This document shows, piece by piece, positions 1 through 8,446 of a DNA stretch of 35,340 bases. Source of the DNA: Sphingomonas yabuuchiae. GTDB lineage: Bacteria > Pseudomonadota > Alphaproteobacteria > Sphingomonadales > Sphingomonadaceae. The notes under the pieces were generated by a model, which saw only the letters and a list, made by a program, of their open reading frames with translations, had not been told where the DNA came from and searched no databases. The stretch spans positions 1-35,340 of the forward strand of contig NZ_LDTF01000005.1 in NCBI RefSeq assembly GCF_001477495.1, in the 5' to 3' direction. Numbering within the stretch: position 1 is the first letter of the stretch; the number at the start of each line of letters is the position of its first letter. Both the position numbers and the translations under genes were made by a program.

Positions 1-14
1 GCCCCACCCCCGAC

Positions 15-34
15 CCCTCCCCTGAAGGGGAGGG
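15..34. repeat. CCTCCCC palindrome (family A, single unit)
   Basis: A perfect 7-bp stem, CCTCCCC at 16-22 and GGGGAGG at 27-33, closes a TGAA loop just downstream of nirD. It matches the hairpin that recurs at 4398, 8447, 12968, 22160 and 28796. It may be half of a paired element cut by the window edge, and could end nirD transcription although no T-tract is visible on that side. Confidence 0.7.
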
Positions 35-52
35 GGGAAAGCAGCCTCATGC

Positions 53-391
53 TCACGCCGCCGCCTTCAGGGTGCTGGCGCGGCAGATCAACACGCGGCC
101 GCCGCTGATCTTTACCGGTACGGTCGGCGTGCAGCCCCTGTCCTCGCCCAGCGCCTCGCCCGTCGACAGGCTGATGCGCCAATTGTGCAGCGGGCATGCC
201 ACCGCGCCGCCATGAACGATTCCCTGGCTCAGCCGCCCATGCTTGTGCGGACAGCGGTCGAGCAGCGCGAAGACCTTGTTCTCGCCGGTGCGGAAGACGG
301 CGATGTCGTTACCGCCCTCGACCTGCACGGTACGGCTGCCGCGCACCGGGATCTCGTTGACCCAGCCGATATCGAGCCATTCGCCAATCAT
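53..391 (-). CDS. nirD: nitrite reductase (NADH) small subunit, Rieske-type
   Basis: Small subunit of the cytoplasmic assimilatory NADH-nitrite reductase, the partner of NirB in six-electron reduction of nitrite to ammonium. The 112-residue protein is a single Rieske-like domain. Both cluster-binding motifs are intact: C47-P-H49 and C66-P-L-H69, the latter followed by NW. Some NirD proteins, such as the enterobacterial one, have lost these ligands, so this copy could hold a real [2Fe-2S] centre; that is inference. The start ATG overlaps the nirB stop in an ATGA (388-391), so the two are translationally coupled, as expected for subunits of one enzyme. It is the last gene of the narK-nirB-nirD run visible here; whether the operon continues to a nitrate reductase gene lies beyond the window. 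Confidence 0.95.
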   Translation of the reverse strand: MIGEWLDIGWVNEIPVRGSRTVQVEGGNDIAVFRTGENKVFALLDRCPHKHGRLSQGIVHGGAVACPLHNWRISLSTGEALGEDRGCTPTVPVKISGGRVLICRASTLKAAA

Positions 392-2868
392 GCCATCTCT
401 CCCACGGGTTGGAAGCGCGCCATCGGCGCATGGATTTCGCGTTCCTCGCCCGCGACGCGCGCAGCCCAGGGGTCATCCTGCGAGAAGCTCTGCGAATGGA
501 AGAAGCGACGGGCGAGTTCGGCGCGCGCCTCCTCATCGGGCAACAGGCGCGACTGGATGTATGCAAGGCCCACCCGCTCGATCCACGGCGCGGTGCGCTC
601 CAGATAGCGCGCCTCTTCGCGGTAGAGCTGGACGAAGGCGGCGCACATCTCCATCGCCTCAGCTTCCGTCGCGACCTTGCAGAGCAAGTCGGTGGCGCGG
701 ACCTTGATCCCGCCATTGCCGCCGACATGGAGTTCATAGCCCGAATCGACGCAGACCACGCCGAAGTCCTTGATCGTCGCCTCGGCACAGTTGCGCGGGC
801 AGCCCGACACCGCGATTTTGAACTTGTGCGGCATCCATGAGCCCCAGGTCGCCCGCTCCAGTTTGACGCCCAGCCCGGTCGAATCCTGCGTGCCGAAGCG
901 GCACCATTCGGAGCCGACACAGGTCTTCACCGTACGGAGCGACTTGCCGTACGCATGGCCGCTGACCATCCCGGCGGCGTTGAGGTCGGCCCAGACGGCG
1001 GGCAGGTCCTCCTTCTTAATGCCGAAGATGTCGAGCCGCTGGCCGCCGGTGACCTTGACCATCGGCGCGTTGAACTTCTCGACCACATCGGCGATCGCGC
1101 GCAACTCCTTGGGGGACGTGATCCCGCCCCACATGCGCGGCACGACCGAATAGGTGCCGTCCTTCTGGATGTTGGCGTGCATCCGCTCGTTGACGAAGCG
1201 GCTCTGCTGGTCGTCGACATATTCGCCGGGCAGCGCGCAGAGCAGATAATAATTGAGCGCGGGGCGGCAGGACGAACAGCCGTCCGGGGTCGACCAGTGC
1301 AGCTTCTGCATCACCTCGGGGATCGAGCGCATGTCCTGCGCGACGATCTCGCGGCGGACATCGTCATGGCCGAAGCTGGTGCATTTGCACATGGTCTTCG
1401 GCCCCGCCTCCACCTCGTCGCCTAGTGTCAGCGCGAGCAGCGTCTCGACCAGCCCGGTGCACGAGCCGCAGCTCGCCGACGCCTTGCAAGTGGCGCGGAC
1501 CGCGTCCAGGCTATGCGCGCCCTTGGCGATGCACGAGACGACCTGCCCCTTGGTGACGCCGTTGCAGCCGCAAATCTCCGCCGTGTCGGAGAGCGCCGCA
1601 ACGGCCGCCTTAGGGTCCGCAGAGGCGCCCCCCGAAGCAAAGGCCTGACCGAAGATCAGCGCGTCGCGAATGTCGCCGACGCTCTCGCCCTTCTTCAGCA
1701 GATCGAAATACCAGTTGCCGTCGGCGGTATCGCCGTAGAGCACCGCGCCGACGATGCGGTCGTCCCTGACCACGACACGCTTGTAGATGCCGCGGCTGGC
1801 GTCGCGCAGCACGATGTCCTCCGCGCCGTCGCCGCCGCCGAAATCGCCCGCCGAGAAGACGTCCAACCCGGCGACCTTCAGCTTGGTCGCGGTGGCGGTA
1901 GGGCGGTAGCCGGAAGGCGCGTCGGTCAGCGCATCGGCCAGGCTGCGGCACATGTCCCAGAGCGGCGCGACCAGGCCGTATACCTGTCCGTCATGCTCGA
2001 CGCACTCGCCGACCGCCAGGATACGCGGGTCGGAGGTGACCATATGGTCGTCCACCTTGATCCCGCGCCCGACCTCGAGGCCCGCCGCACGGGCCAGCGC
2101 GACCGAAGGACGGATGCCGACCGCCATGACCACCAGATCAGCAGCGATCTCACGCCCGTCCTTCAGGCGGATCGCCTCGACCTTGCCATCGCCCAGGATC
2201 GCGGCGGTGTCCGCGCCAGTCAACACGGTCTGGCCGCGCGCCTCCAGCGCCTGCTTGAGCAACCAGCCCGCCGCCTCGTCCAGCTGCCGCTCCATCAGCG
2301 TCGGCATCAAATGGAGGACGGTGACGGTCATGCCGCGCAAGCTCAGGCCATGCGCGGCCTCCAGCCCCAGCAGCCCGCCGCCGATCACCACCGCGCTGCC
2401 ACCCCGCTCGGCGGCGGCGAGCATGTGCTCGACATCCTTCATGTCGCGAAAGCTGATGACGCCGGGCAGGTCGTGGCCGGGCACCGGGATGATGAACGGG
2501 TCCGAACCGGTCGCGATCAGCAGCCGGTCATAGTCCAGCACCATGCCGCTCTGGGCGGTGACGGTGCGCGCTTCCCGGTCGATTGCGGTGACCGGATCGC
2601 CGCTGACCAGGGTGATGCCGTTGTCGGCATACCAGTCCAGCCCGTTGATGACGATCTCGTCGAACGTCTTCTCGCCCGCCAGCACCGGCGACAGCATGAT
2701 CCGGTTGTAATTCACCAGCGGCTCGGCGCCGAAGATGGTGATGCGGTAACGGGCGGGATCGCGGGCCAGCAATTCCTCGACCGCGCGGCAACCGGCCATG
2801 CCGTTGCCGACGACGATCAGATGCTCGCGCGTATCGGCCTTGGCGGGGGTGACGACTTCGTGTTTCAT
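388..2868 (-). CDS. nirB: nitrite reductase (NADH) large subunit
   Basis: Catalytic subunit of cytoplasmic assimilatory NADH-nitrite reductase, moving electrons from NADH through FAD and Fe-S centres to sirohaem. The 826-residue length is normal for the family. Visible parts in order: an FAD-binding GNGMAG at residues 21-26; an NAD-binding VVIGGGLLGLEAA near 160; a BFD-like [2Fe-2S] region with cysteines around 431-470 and further Cys pairs near 493 and 533; and the nitrite/sulfite reductase module. The module carries TCVGSEWC near 653 and SGCPRNC near 690, which supply the four cysteines for the 4Fe-4S/sirohaem centre. The start at 2868 lies 28 bases after the narK stop and gives a normal N-terminus running straight into the FAD fold. 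It overlaps nirD by ATGA. Long open frames on the opposite strand are GC-driven shadows. Confidence 0.97.
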   Translation of the reverse strand: MKHEVVTPAKADTREHLIVVGNGMAGCRAVEELLARDPARYRITIFGAEPLVNYNRIMLSPVLAGEKTFDEIVINGLDWYADNGITLVSGDPVTAIDREARTVTAQSGMVLDYDRLLIATGSDPFIIPVPGHDLPGVISFRDMKDVEHMLAAAERGGSAVVIGGGLLGLEAAHGLSLRGMTVTVLHLMPTLMERQLDEAAGWLLKQALEARGQTVLTGADTAAILGDGKVEAIRLKDGREIAADLVVMAVGIRPSVALARAAGLEVGRGIKVDDHMVTSDPRILAVGECVEHDGQVYGLVAPLWDMCRSLADALTDAPSGYRPTATATKLKVAGLDVFSAGDFGGGDGAEDIVLRDASRGIYKRVVVRDDRIVGAVLYGDTADGNWYFDLLKKGESVGDIRDALIFGQAFASGGASADPKAAVAALSDTAEICGCNGVTKGQVVSCIAKGAHSLDAVRATCKASASCGSCTGLVETLLALTLGDEVEAGPKTMCKCTSFGHDDVRREIVAQDMRSIPEVMQKLHWSTPDGCSSCRPALNYYLLCALPGEYVDDQQSRFVNERMHANIQKDGTYSVVPRMWGGITSPKELRAIADVVEKFNAPMVKVTGGQRLDIFGIKKEDLPAVWADLNAAGMVSGHAYGKSLRTVKTCVGSEWCRFGTQDSTGLGVKLERATWGSWMPHKFKIAVSGCPRNCAEATIKDFGVVCVDSGYELHVGGNGGIKVRATDLLCKVATEAEAMEMCAAFVQLYREEARYLERTAPWIERVGLAYIQSRLLPDEEARAELARRFFHSQSFSQDDPWAARVAGEEREIHAPMARFQPVGEMA

Positions 2869-2896
2869 CGGTTCGATCCGTCGAAGAGGAATAGCA

Positions 2897-4144
2897 TCAG
2901 ATCCGCACGCCCTCGGCCGCGCCCCAGCTGCGGCGCCAGCGGGTCTTGACCAGCATCAGGCCCGCCAGCGCGACCAGGGCCAGCGCGGCGAAGATCAGGA
3001 AGCCGCCCGAAAAGCTGCCCGTCCACTGCTTGGCGAAGCCCAGCGAGGAGGCGAGGTAGAAGCCGCCGATCCCGCCCGCCATGCCGACCAGCCCGGTCAT
3101 CACGCCGATCTCGGCCGCGAAACGCTGCGGCACCAGCTGAAAGACCGAGCCGTTGCCGACGCCCAGCGCCAGCATGGACAGGACGAACAGCGCCAGCGAG
3201 GCGGCGAACCCGTCGACCATCGCCACGCCCGTCAGGGTGACCGCGGCGGCGGCGAACACGCCGAGCAGCGCCTTCACCCCGCCGATCGCATCGGCCAGCG
3301 CCCCGCCCATCGGCCGCACCAGCGACCCGGCAAAGACGCACGCGGCGGTGGCATAGCCCGCCTGCACTGGGGTCAGCCCGAAACGATCGGTGAAATAGAT
3401 GGGCAGGCTGGCAGCCAGACCGACGAACCCGCCGAAGGTGACGGCGTAAAAGCCCATCAGCCACCAGGCATCGGCCTGTTTCAAGGGTGCCAGATACTCG
3501 ACCAGACGGCGCGGGCTCGGCGCGCCCGGCGCGTCCTTGGCCATCACCATATAGGCAAAGAAGACCAGGGTCAGTGGCAGGCAGGCGAGCCCCAGAACCG
3601 CGTTCCAACCGAACAGCTTGGCCAGCGCGGGCGCGAAAAGTGCTGCCAGCACCGTGCCCGAATTGCCCATGCCTGCCAGGCCCATCGCCTTGCCCTGATG
3701 CTCGGGCGGATACCAGCGGCTGGCGAGCGGCAGTGCGATGGCGAAGCTCGCCCCCGCAAAGCCCAGAATGACGCCCAGCGCCAGCGTGCCCCCGAAGCTG
3801 TTCACCCCCAATACCCAGGCGGAGAAGAGACCGCCGATGACGATCAACTGGCTGATCGCGCCCGCGCGCTTCGGCCCGATGCGGTCGACCAGCAGGCCGT
3901 TGACGACGCGCAGGATCGCGCCCGCCAGAGTCGGCACCGCGACCATCACGCCCTTTTGCGCCGGCGTCAGCGCCAGGCTGGCGGAAATCTGGGGCGCGAG
4001 CGGGCCGAGCAGCACCCAGACCATGAAGGCCAGATCGAAATACAGGAATGCCGCGATCAGCGTCGGCGTATGGCCGCTGGACCAGAAGCCGCCGTCATCG
4101 CTCGCTTTCGTCGCTTTGCTGTCATCCCAGAATGCCGTCGCCAT
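2897..4144 (-). CDS. narK: NarK/NasA-type nitrate/nitrite MFS transporter
   Basis: Inner-membrane major facilitator of the nitrate/nitrite porter family, about 415 residues with about 12 hydrophobic segments. Family signatures are visible: a GFAGASFAIALPLASRWYP-type stretch in the first half and GNGSVFQLVP in the second, resembling the two conserved nitrate-signature motifs. I chose the ATG at 4144 because GGAGG lies 7 bases upstream; the open frame runs on to 4258, but that extension would translate the leader terminator. It is the first gene of the narK-nirB-nirD operon, so import is coupled to nitrite reduction. Expression is very probably set by the ANTAR-type leader just upstream (4173-4297). 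Whether nitrate, nitrite or both are carried cannot be told from sequence. An equally valid family name is nasA. Confidence 0.93.
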   Translation of the reverse strand: MATAFWDDSKATKASDDGGFWSSGHTPTLIAAFLYFDLAFMVWVLLGPLAPQISASLALTPAQKGVMVAVPTLAGAILRVVNGLLVDRIGPKRAGAISQLIVIGGLFSAWVLGVNSFGGTLALGVILGFAGASFAIALPLASRWYPPEHQGKAMGLAGMGNSGTVLAALFAPALAKLFGWNAVLGLACLPLTLVFFAYMVMAKDAPGAPSPRRLVEYLAPLKQADAWWLMGFYAVTFGGFVGLAASLPIYFTDRFGLTPVQAGYATAACVFAGSLVRPMGGALADAIGGVKALLGVFAAAAVTLTGVAMVDGFAASLALFVLSMLALGVGNGSVFQLVPQRFAAEIGVMTGLVGMAGGIGGFYLASSLGFAKQWTGSFSGGFLIFAALALVALAGLMLVKTRWRRSWGAAEGVRI

Positions 4145-4172
4145 CGTGCCGCCTCCGTGGGGCCCAGGGCCC

Positions 4173-4226
4173 AAAACGAAAAAAGCCGCCAGGACGCGGG
4201 GCCCTTGCGGGTCGCATCCTGGCGGC
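4173..4226 (-). terminator. intrinsic terminator in the narK leader (attenuator)
   Basis: On the minus strand GCCGCCAGGATGC (4226-4214) pairs with GCGTCCTGGCGGC (4197-4185), a 13-bp stem with one G-U pair, extendable by two A-T pairs. Inside it CCC and GGG close a GCAA tetraloop. A T-rich tract (TTTTTTCGTTTT, 4184-4173) follows at once. It lies wholly between the nasS stop and the narK start, so it would stop transcription before narK unless overridden. Confidence 0.9.
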
Positions 4227-4297
4227 TTCGTTGCCTCCAAGCGAAATAGGGGAATCAACCCCGCTTCCGCCAGCGCGCCACCCCGTCGTTGGAGCAG
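4218..4297 (-). promoter_or_regulatory. ANTAR-type two-hairpin antitermination element (NasT target)
   Basis: Two stem-loops with hexanucleotide loops precede the narK terminator. P1 (4297-4278) has stem CTGCTCC/GGGGTGG, with three G-U pairs, and loop AACGAC. P2 (4241-4218) has stem CTTGGAGGC/GCCGCCAGG, with one A-G mismatch, and loop AACGAA. Both loops have A at position 1 and G at position 4, the signature reported for RNAs bound by ANTAR proteins. The 3' arm of P2 is the 5' arm of the terminator, so the two structures exclude each other. The 36-base linker is long, and another hairpin (GGGG-TTGATT-CCCC, 4258-4245) lies in it without the A1/G4 signature. The presence of nasT and nasS immediately upstream makes the assignment strong. 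Confidence 0.85.
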
Positions 4298-4397
4298 ACC
4301 GCGCCGTTATCTCGTGTTCGACGCCATTGCCGAACGAATCGAAAATTGCCTGATTCGCCGAACGTGCGCAAGAGGCTTTCGCAAATGCAGCAAAATC

Positions 4398-4420
4398 ATC
4401 CTCCCCGGTACGGGGAGGAT
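4398..4420 (-). terminator. hairpin downstream of nasS (palindrome family A)
   Basis: A perfect 10-bp stem, ATCCTCCCCG against CGGGGAGGAT with a 3-base loop, lies two bases after the nasS stop and is followed by GATTTT on the minus strand. It can end the nasT-nasS transcript before the narK leader begins. The same CCTCCCC/GGGGAGG core recurs elsewhere as a dispersed palindrome, so it may be a repeat unit used as a terminator. Confidence 0.7.
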
Positions 4421-4422
4421 CG

Positions 4423-5619
4423 TTACGGCAACTCCCTCAGATACCCCGGAATATCGTCGGGATCGAAGGCCCGCCCGTCGAAGAACCGGTCGCTCCCCAG
4501 CACCAGCCGTCCTTGCGTCGATCCCGCCCCGATCGGCTCGACCAGCGCGCCCTCCAGCTTGGAGCTCGCCCCCGGCAGCGGCGCGCCCGATCCGGCCAGC
4601 GCGGCGCGGTAGAGGTCGGGGCGGAACACCCCCTGCGCCGTTGCGGCGTCGACACTCGAGAAGGACAGCCCCTCCCACCGCACCATCTGCGCATAGAGCC
4701 AGCCCGCCTGGCTGCGCCATGGGAAGTTCGCCGCCTCGCGATACTGGAACATGAAATCGGGATAATGGACCGGTTCGCCACCCGGCACCACGCGGATGCG
4801 GTCGGTGATCGCGCGCAGGATCGCCCCCATCGGCGCGTCGAGATAATGGGCGCGCGACAGGATTTCGGCGCTCTGTTCGACCGTCTCGGGATCGATGAAA
4901 TGTGCCGCCGCCGCGTGCAGCGCGCGGATCAGCCGCAGCACCGCGTCGCGCCGTTCCTCGGCCTGGTCGGCGCGCATCGCCAGCACTTTCTCGACGCCGC
5001 GCCGCCAAATTTGCGCCGTGGCCAGCGCGATCCGTCCCACGCCACGATCGACCGCGATCGAGTTCCACGGCTCGCCGACGCAGATACCGTCCACCTCCCC
5101 GGCCGCCAGTGCATCGGCGGCGAAGGGCGGGCTCGTCACGACGATATCGACATCCGTATCCGGCCGGATGCCGACCCCGGCCAGCCAGTAGCGCAGCATA
5201 TAGTTATGGCTCGAATGGCGGTGCACCACGCCGAAGCGCAACCGCCGCCGCGCCGCCACCGCGCGCAGGGCCGCCCCCACCGCGATCGGATCGCCCAGCC
5301 CCTCGCCCAGCCCGCAGGCCTCACCCAGCGCGGTCGAGAAGGTGATCGCATTGCCGTTCAGCCCCAGGACGAAGGGCACCGCCATCGGTACCGCCGGGCG
5401 ATCGCGGCCCAGCGTGGTCGCGATGGCGAGCGGCGCGACCATGTGCGCGGCGTCGGTATGTCCGTACAGCAGCCGGTCGCGCACCGCCGCCCAGGTGACA
5501 TCGCGCACCATCTCGATGGCGACGCCCTGTTCCTCGGCAAAGCCCAGCTCATGCGCCAATATGGGCAGCGCGGCGTCGACCAGCGGCACGAAGCCGATAC
5601 GGAAGCGGTCGGGACTCAC
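4423..5619 (-). CDS. nasS: NasS-like cytoplasmic nitrate/nitrite sensor
   Basis: A 398-residue protein of the NrtA/CmpA-type periplasmic binding fold, but without a signal peptide or lipobox: the N-terminus goes directly into the first strand (DRFRIGFVPLVDAALPILAH). That is the mark of NasS, a cytoplasmic binding protein that holds the antiterminator NasT when nitrate/nitrite is absent and releases it on ligand binding, as established in Azotobacter and Paracoccus. The GTG start at 5619 overlaps the nasT stop (GTGA) and has GGAG about 8 bases upstream, so synthesis is coupled to NasT and could fix their ratio. The larger open frame reaching 6231 is chance read-through of the nasT region in another frame. 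The conserved body includes a HMVAPLAI stretch about residue 60 and GEPWN about residue 190. Substrate-binding residues cannot be assigned by eye. Confidence 0.9.
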   Translation of the reverse strand: MSPDRFRIGFVPLVDAALPILAHELGFAEEQGVAIEMVRDVTWAAVRDRLLYGHTDAAHMVAPLAIATTLGRDRPAVPMAVPFVLGLNGNAITFSTALGEACGLGEGLGDPIAVGAALRAVAARRRLRFGVVHRHSSHNYMLRYWLAGVGIRPDTDVDIVVTSPPFAADALAAGEVDGICVGEPWNSIAVDRGVGRIALATAQIWRRGVEKVLAMRADQAEERRDAVLRLIRALHAAAAHFIDPETVEQSAEILSRAHYLDAPMGAILRAITDRIRVVPGGEPVHYPDFMFQYREAANFPWRSQAGWLYAQMVRWEGLSFSSVDAATAQGVFRPDLYRAALAGSGAPLPGASSKLEGALVEPIGAGSTQGRLVLGSDRFFDGRAFDPDDIPGYLRELP

Positions 5620-6218
5620 GGCATATCTCCCATCAGCGCCTCGCTGGTTACGATCGCCTCGGCCACCTCGACGATGCGCCGGTTGGACTGCATCGCATGG
5701 CCGCGCAGCAGTGCATAAGCGGCGGGCTCGTCGATCCCGCGCCGCCGCATCAGGATCGCCTTGGCCCGGTCGATCGTCTGGCGGTCGGCCAGCGCGGTCT
5801 TCGCCTCGGCCAGTTCGGCCTGGAGCCGCGAAAAGGCCTGGAAGCGGCGGATCGCGACGTCGAGCACCGGCTTGATCCGCTGCTTGGCCAGACCGTCGAC
5901 GACATAGGCGGATACCCCCGCATCGACCGCCGCCAGCGCGCTTTCGGCATCCGACTGGTCGACGAACATCGCGATCGGCCGGTCGAGTGCGCGCGACATG
6001 GCGAAGAAATCCTCCAGCAGGTCGCGGCCGGGATTCTCCAGGTTGATCAGGACCACCTCGGGCGCGCACGCCTCGATCTGGCGGACGATCGGCCCGGCGG
6101 GATCGATCAGCACCTGATCGTCCAGTCCGGCCTCGCGCAGGCCCTCGGCGATGATCGCCGCGCGCGTCGTGCTGGTGTCGATGATCGCGATCCTCACGGG
6201 CGGATGGACTAGCCGCAA
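5616..6218 (-). CDS. nasT: NasT-like ANTAR-domain antiterminator
   Basis: An RNA-binding response-regulator-like protein of 200 residues. Residues about 9-125 form a receiver fold, and residues about 132-190 a C-terminal ANTAR domain with the characteristic RAKAILM (151-157) and a following Ala/Tyr-containing helix. ANTAR proteins bind paired hexaloop hairpins and prevent termination; such an RNA lies ahead of narK nearby. Oddly, the position of the phospho-acceptor aspartate in canonical receivers reads Asn59 (VVLINLENP), so control by phosphorylation is unlikely and control by NasS binding fits better. The stop overlaps the nasS GTG. The start is uncertain: TTG at 6218 gives MRLVHPPVRIAIID, while GTG at 6197 would begin at RIAIID as in typical NasT proteins; neither has a strong ribosome binding site. 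It is divergent from the TonB receptor gene at 6350. Confidence 0.9.
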   Translation of the reverse strand: MRLVHPPVRIAIIDTSTTRAAIIAEGLREAGLDDQVLIDPAGPIVRQIEACAPEVVLINLENPGRDLLEDFFAMSRALDRPIAMFVDQSDAESALAAVDAGVSAYVVDGLAKQRIKPVLDVAIRRFQAFSRLQAELAEAKTALADRQTIDRAKAILMRRRGIDEPAAYALLRGHAMQSNRRIVEVAEAIVTSEALMGDMP

Positions 6219-6289
6219 AGGCGCGCGTCATCCACCCCGGACGATGAAGGGCAGCATGACGATTTTTTCAGGATAGCCCGGCCGGAGTG

Positions 6290-6317
6290 TTGCCTTGCGG
6301 CATCGTCGCCCTATGAG
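6290..6317 (+). promoter_or_regulatory. possible sigma70-type promoter for the TonB receptor gene
   Basis: TTGCCT (6290-6295) and TATGAG (6312-6317) with a 16-base spacer lie 33 bases before the receptor ATG in the 131-base gap divergent to nasT. The match is moderate and unsupported by any other signal. I saw no clear iron-box palindrome. Confidence 0.35.
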
Positions 6318-6349
6318 ACGTTGCAACATACCACACCACTGGATCAATC

Positions 6350-8443
6350 ATGGCCGTCTTCGACCACTCGCTTCGCCGTTCCCGTCTTGCCGCGCTGGCC
6401 CTTGCCATGACGTCCTGCGCCATGCCGCTGTGCGCCGATGCGCAGGACAGCGAAGGGCGCGAACAGGCCGAGGATCGCTCGGACATCGTGGTGCTGGGCA
6501 CTCGCCACTCGGTCGATCGCACCCTGTCGTCCGATCCCGCGACCGCACGCATGTCGCAGTCCAGCCGCTCGCTGGAGCAGGACGTGTTGCAGGCGGCGGG
6601 CACCTATCGCCTGAACGACGCGCTGGAGCTGGTCAGCGGGTTCAGTCAGCAGAACAATCGCGGCGGCGTGCTCGACAATTTCGCGATTCGCGGCTTTCTC
6701 GGCACTCCCGATGGTGGCGCGGAATTCTATGTCGACGGCTTCATCGCCAATCGCGGCATGGTGCCGCCGCGCGACCCCGCCACGGTCGAACGGATCGAGG
6801 TGCTGAAAGGCCCGGCGGGCGCGATTTTCGGCGATGTCGATCCGGGCGGCCGGGTGAACATCGTCTCGAAGATGCCGCGCTTCACGTCGTCCGCGCGGCT
6901 GGTCGCGACCTATGGCTCGTTCGACACCCGCCGGGTCGAGGCGGATGCCACGGGGCCGCTCTCCGACACCTTCGCCGCGCGGATCGTCGTCGCGGCGGAG
7001 GATAGCGACGGCTGGCGCGACACGGTGTCGCTGAAGCGGCGGGTGGTCTCGCCCTCGCTGACCTGGGCGCCGAGCGACGCGTTGCGGCTGACCTATCTGG
7101 CCGAATTCATGCAGTTCGACATGCCGTTCGATCGCGGCATCCCGGCGGTCGGCGACGATGCCAATGCCCTGCCCCGCTCCAACTATTATGGCGAGCCGTC
7201 CAACGGCCTCACCCGCTTCCGCAACGAACGGCACCAGCTGACCGGCCTGGCGAAGCTGGGCGGCGGATGGACGCTGAACGGCGGCATCGTCTGGCGGACC
7301 GGCTCGCTCAAGGGTTTTTCGGCGGACCAGTCGCGCATCGTCGGCACCCAGGTCTGGCGCCAGCGCCGGTCGCGCGATTTCGTGATCGACGATCTGGCCG
7401 CGCGGCTGGAACTGGCGGGCAATGTCGGGCGGCATCAGCTGAGCGTCGGCATCAAGGGCTATCGCATGACCTATGGCGAGCGCTGGATGCGGCGCAATCC
7501 GTCGGCGGCGTCGCCCTATGCGGTCGATCTCTACGATCCGGCATCGACCTATGGCGGGACCGCCGCGTCGCTATTGCCCTTCACCAACAATGACGAGAAT
7601 CGCTGGGCGGGAACCCTTTATGTCCAGGACATGTGGGCGGTGACCGACCGGCTGACCCTGGTCGGGGGGGCGCGGGTCGATCCCTATCGGCAAAAGATCG
7701 TCAACAACCGCACCGGCGGCGTCGGGCAGATCGTCGACGAGCCGGTCAAGTTCCGTGCAGGGGCCCGCTATGCAGTGGACGACCATGTCTCGGTCCATGC
7801 CAATTGGGGTCAGTCCTTCCTGCTCAACTCCGGCACCGGCCGCACCGGCGAGGGATTCCAGCCGGAGGAAGCGCGCGGCTACGAAGTCGGCGTCGCAGGT
7901 CGCTGGGCCGGGCTGGACCTGGGCATGACCTGGTTCGACATCGCCAAGAGCAACATCCTGACCACCGATCCGGTCGATCCCGGCTTCAACGCGCCGGTCG
8001 GCCGGATGAACAGCCGGGGAATCGAGGCCGACGCCTCGCTGCGTCTCGCCCGCCGGTGGCAGGTGATCGCCAACTATGCCTGGGTCCATGCCCGCAACGA
8101 CGACAAGAGCTTCGCCACCACGGCGGTGCTGGGCGTGCCGACGCATTCGGGGACGGTGCTGGTCGTCCATCAACTGCCGCTGGCCGGGCGCGACTGGCAA
8201 CTGAGCGGCGGTATCGCCTATGTCGGCGACCGGGCCGGTTCGCTCGACGCAAAGCCGCTTGTGCTGCCGTCCTATGTGAAGGCCAAGGCGGCGGTCGAGA
8301 TGCCCGTCACCGACCAGCTGCGCTTCCGGCTTGAGGCCGACAACCTGTTCGATGCGCGCTACGCCGCGAGTTCGTACAGCCGGTTGTGGATCTATCCCGG
8401 CGCACCGAGGACGGTGCGCGCGTCGCTGCGGCTGGAAATCTGA
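6350..8443 (+). CDS. TonB-dependent siderophore-type receptor
   Basis: Outer-membrane gated channel of 697 residues, normal length for the ferric-siderophore class. The N-terminus is a signal peptide (hydrophobic SRLAALALAMTSCAMPLCADA) with likely cleavage after ADA near residue 31. The plug domain follows: LNDALELVSGFSQQNN, IRGF, YVDGF, and VERIEVLKGPAGAIFGDVDPGG, the classic plug hallmark with GG close to a VNIVSK strand. The remainder is beta-barrel, with FQPEEARGYEVGV and the terminal barrel region FRLEADNLFDARYAASS. The last residues are LRLEI, ending in Ile rather than the usual Phe. Plug and barrel style fit ferric hydroxamate/catecholate receptors, but the ligand is unknown. No siderophore genes, TonB/ExbB or PepSY gene adjoin it. 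A strong hairpin (8447-8477) lies right after the stop. Confidence 0.9.
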   Translation: MAVFDHSLRRSRLAALALAMTSCAMPLCADAQDSEGREQAEDRSDIVVLGTRHSVDRTLSSDPATARMSQSSRSLEQDVLQAAGTYRLNDALELVSGFSQQNNRGGVLDNFAIRGFLGTPDGGAEFYVDGFIANRGMVPPRDPATVERIEVLKGPAGAIFGDVDPGGRVNIVSKMPRFTSSARLVATYGSFDTRRVEADATGPLSDTFAARIVVAAEDSDGWRDTVSLKRRVVSPSLTWAPSDALRLTYLAEFMQFDMPFDRGIPAVGDDANALPRSNYYGEPSNGLTRFRNERHQLTGLAKLGGGWTLNGGIVWRTGSLKGFSADQSRIVGTQVWRQRRSRDFVIDDLAARLELAGNVGRHQLSVGIKGYRMTYGERWMRRNPSAASPYAVDLYDPASTYGGTAASLLPFTNNDENRWAGTLYVQDMWAVTDRLTLVGGARVDPYRQKIVNNRTGGVGQIVDEPVKFRAGARYAVDDHVSVHANWGQSFLLNSGTGRTGEGFQPEEARGYEVGVAGRWAGLDLGMTWFDIAKSNILTTDPVDPGFNAPVGRMNSRGIEADASLRLARRWQVIANYAWVHARNDDKSFATTAVLGVPTHSGTVLVVHQLPLAGRDWQLSGGIAYVGDRAGSLDAKPLVLPSYVKAKAAVEMPVTDQLRFRLEADNLFDARYAASSYSRLWIYPGAPRTVRASLRLEI

Positions 8444-8446
8444 CAT

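Noticed and set aside
1513..2949. 478-codon open frame antisense to nirB
   Set aside because: It lies wholly over a well-supported gene, its translation is Arg/Asp/Gln-rich with no recognisable domain, and such frames are common in high-GC DNA.
1..6218. Nitrate reductase gene as part of the module
   Set aside because: None is present in the window; only the transporter, nitrite reductase and regulators can be supported.
5620..6231. Long N-terminal extension of nasS to 602 residues
   Set aside because: The upstream part is an out-of-frame reading of nasT; the GTG at 5619 with a ribosome binding site and the NasS fold give the true start.
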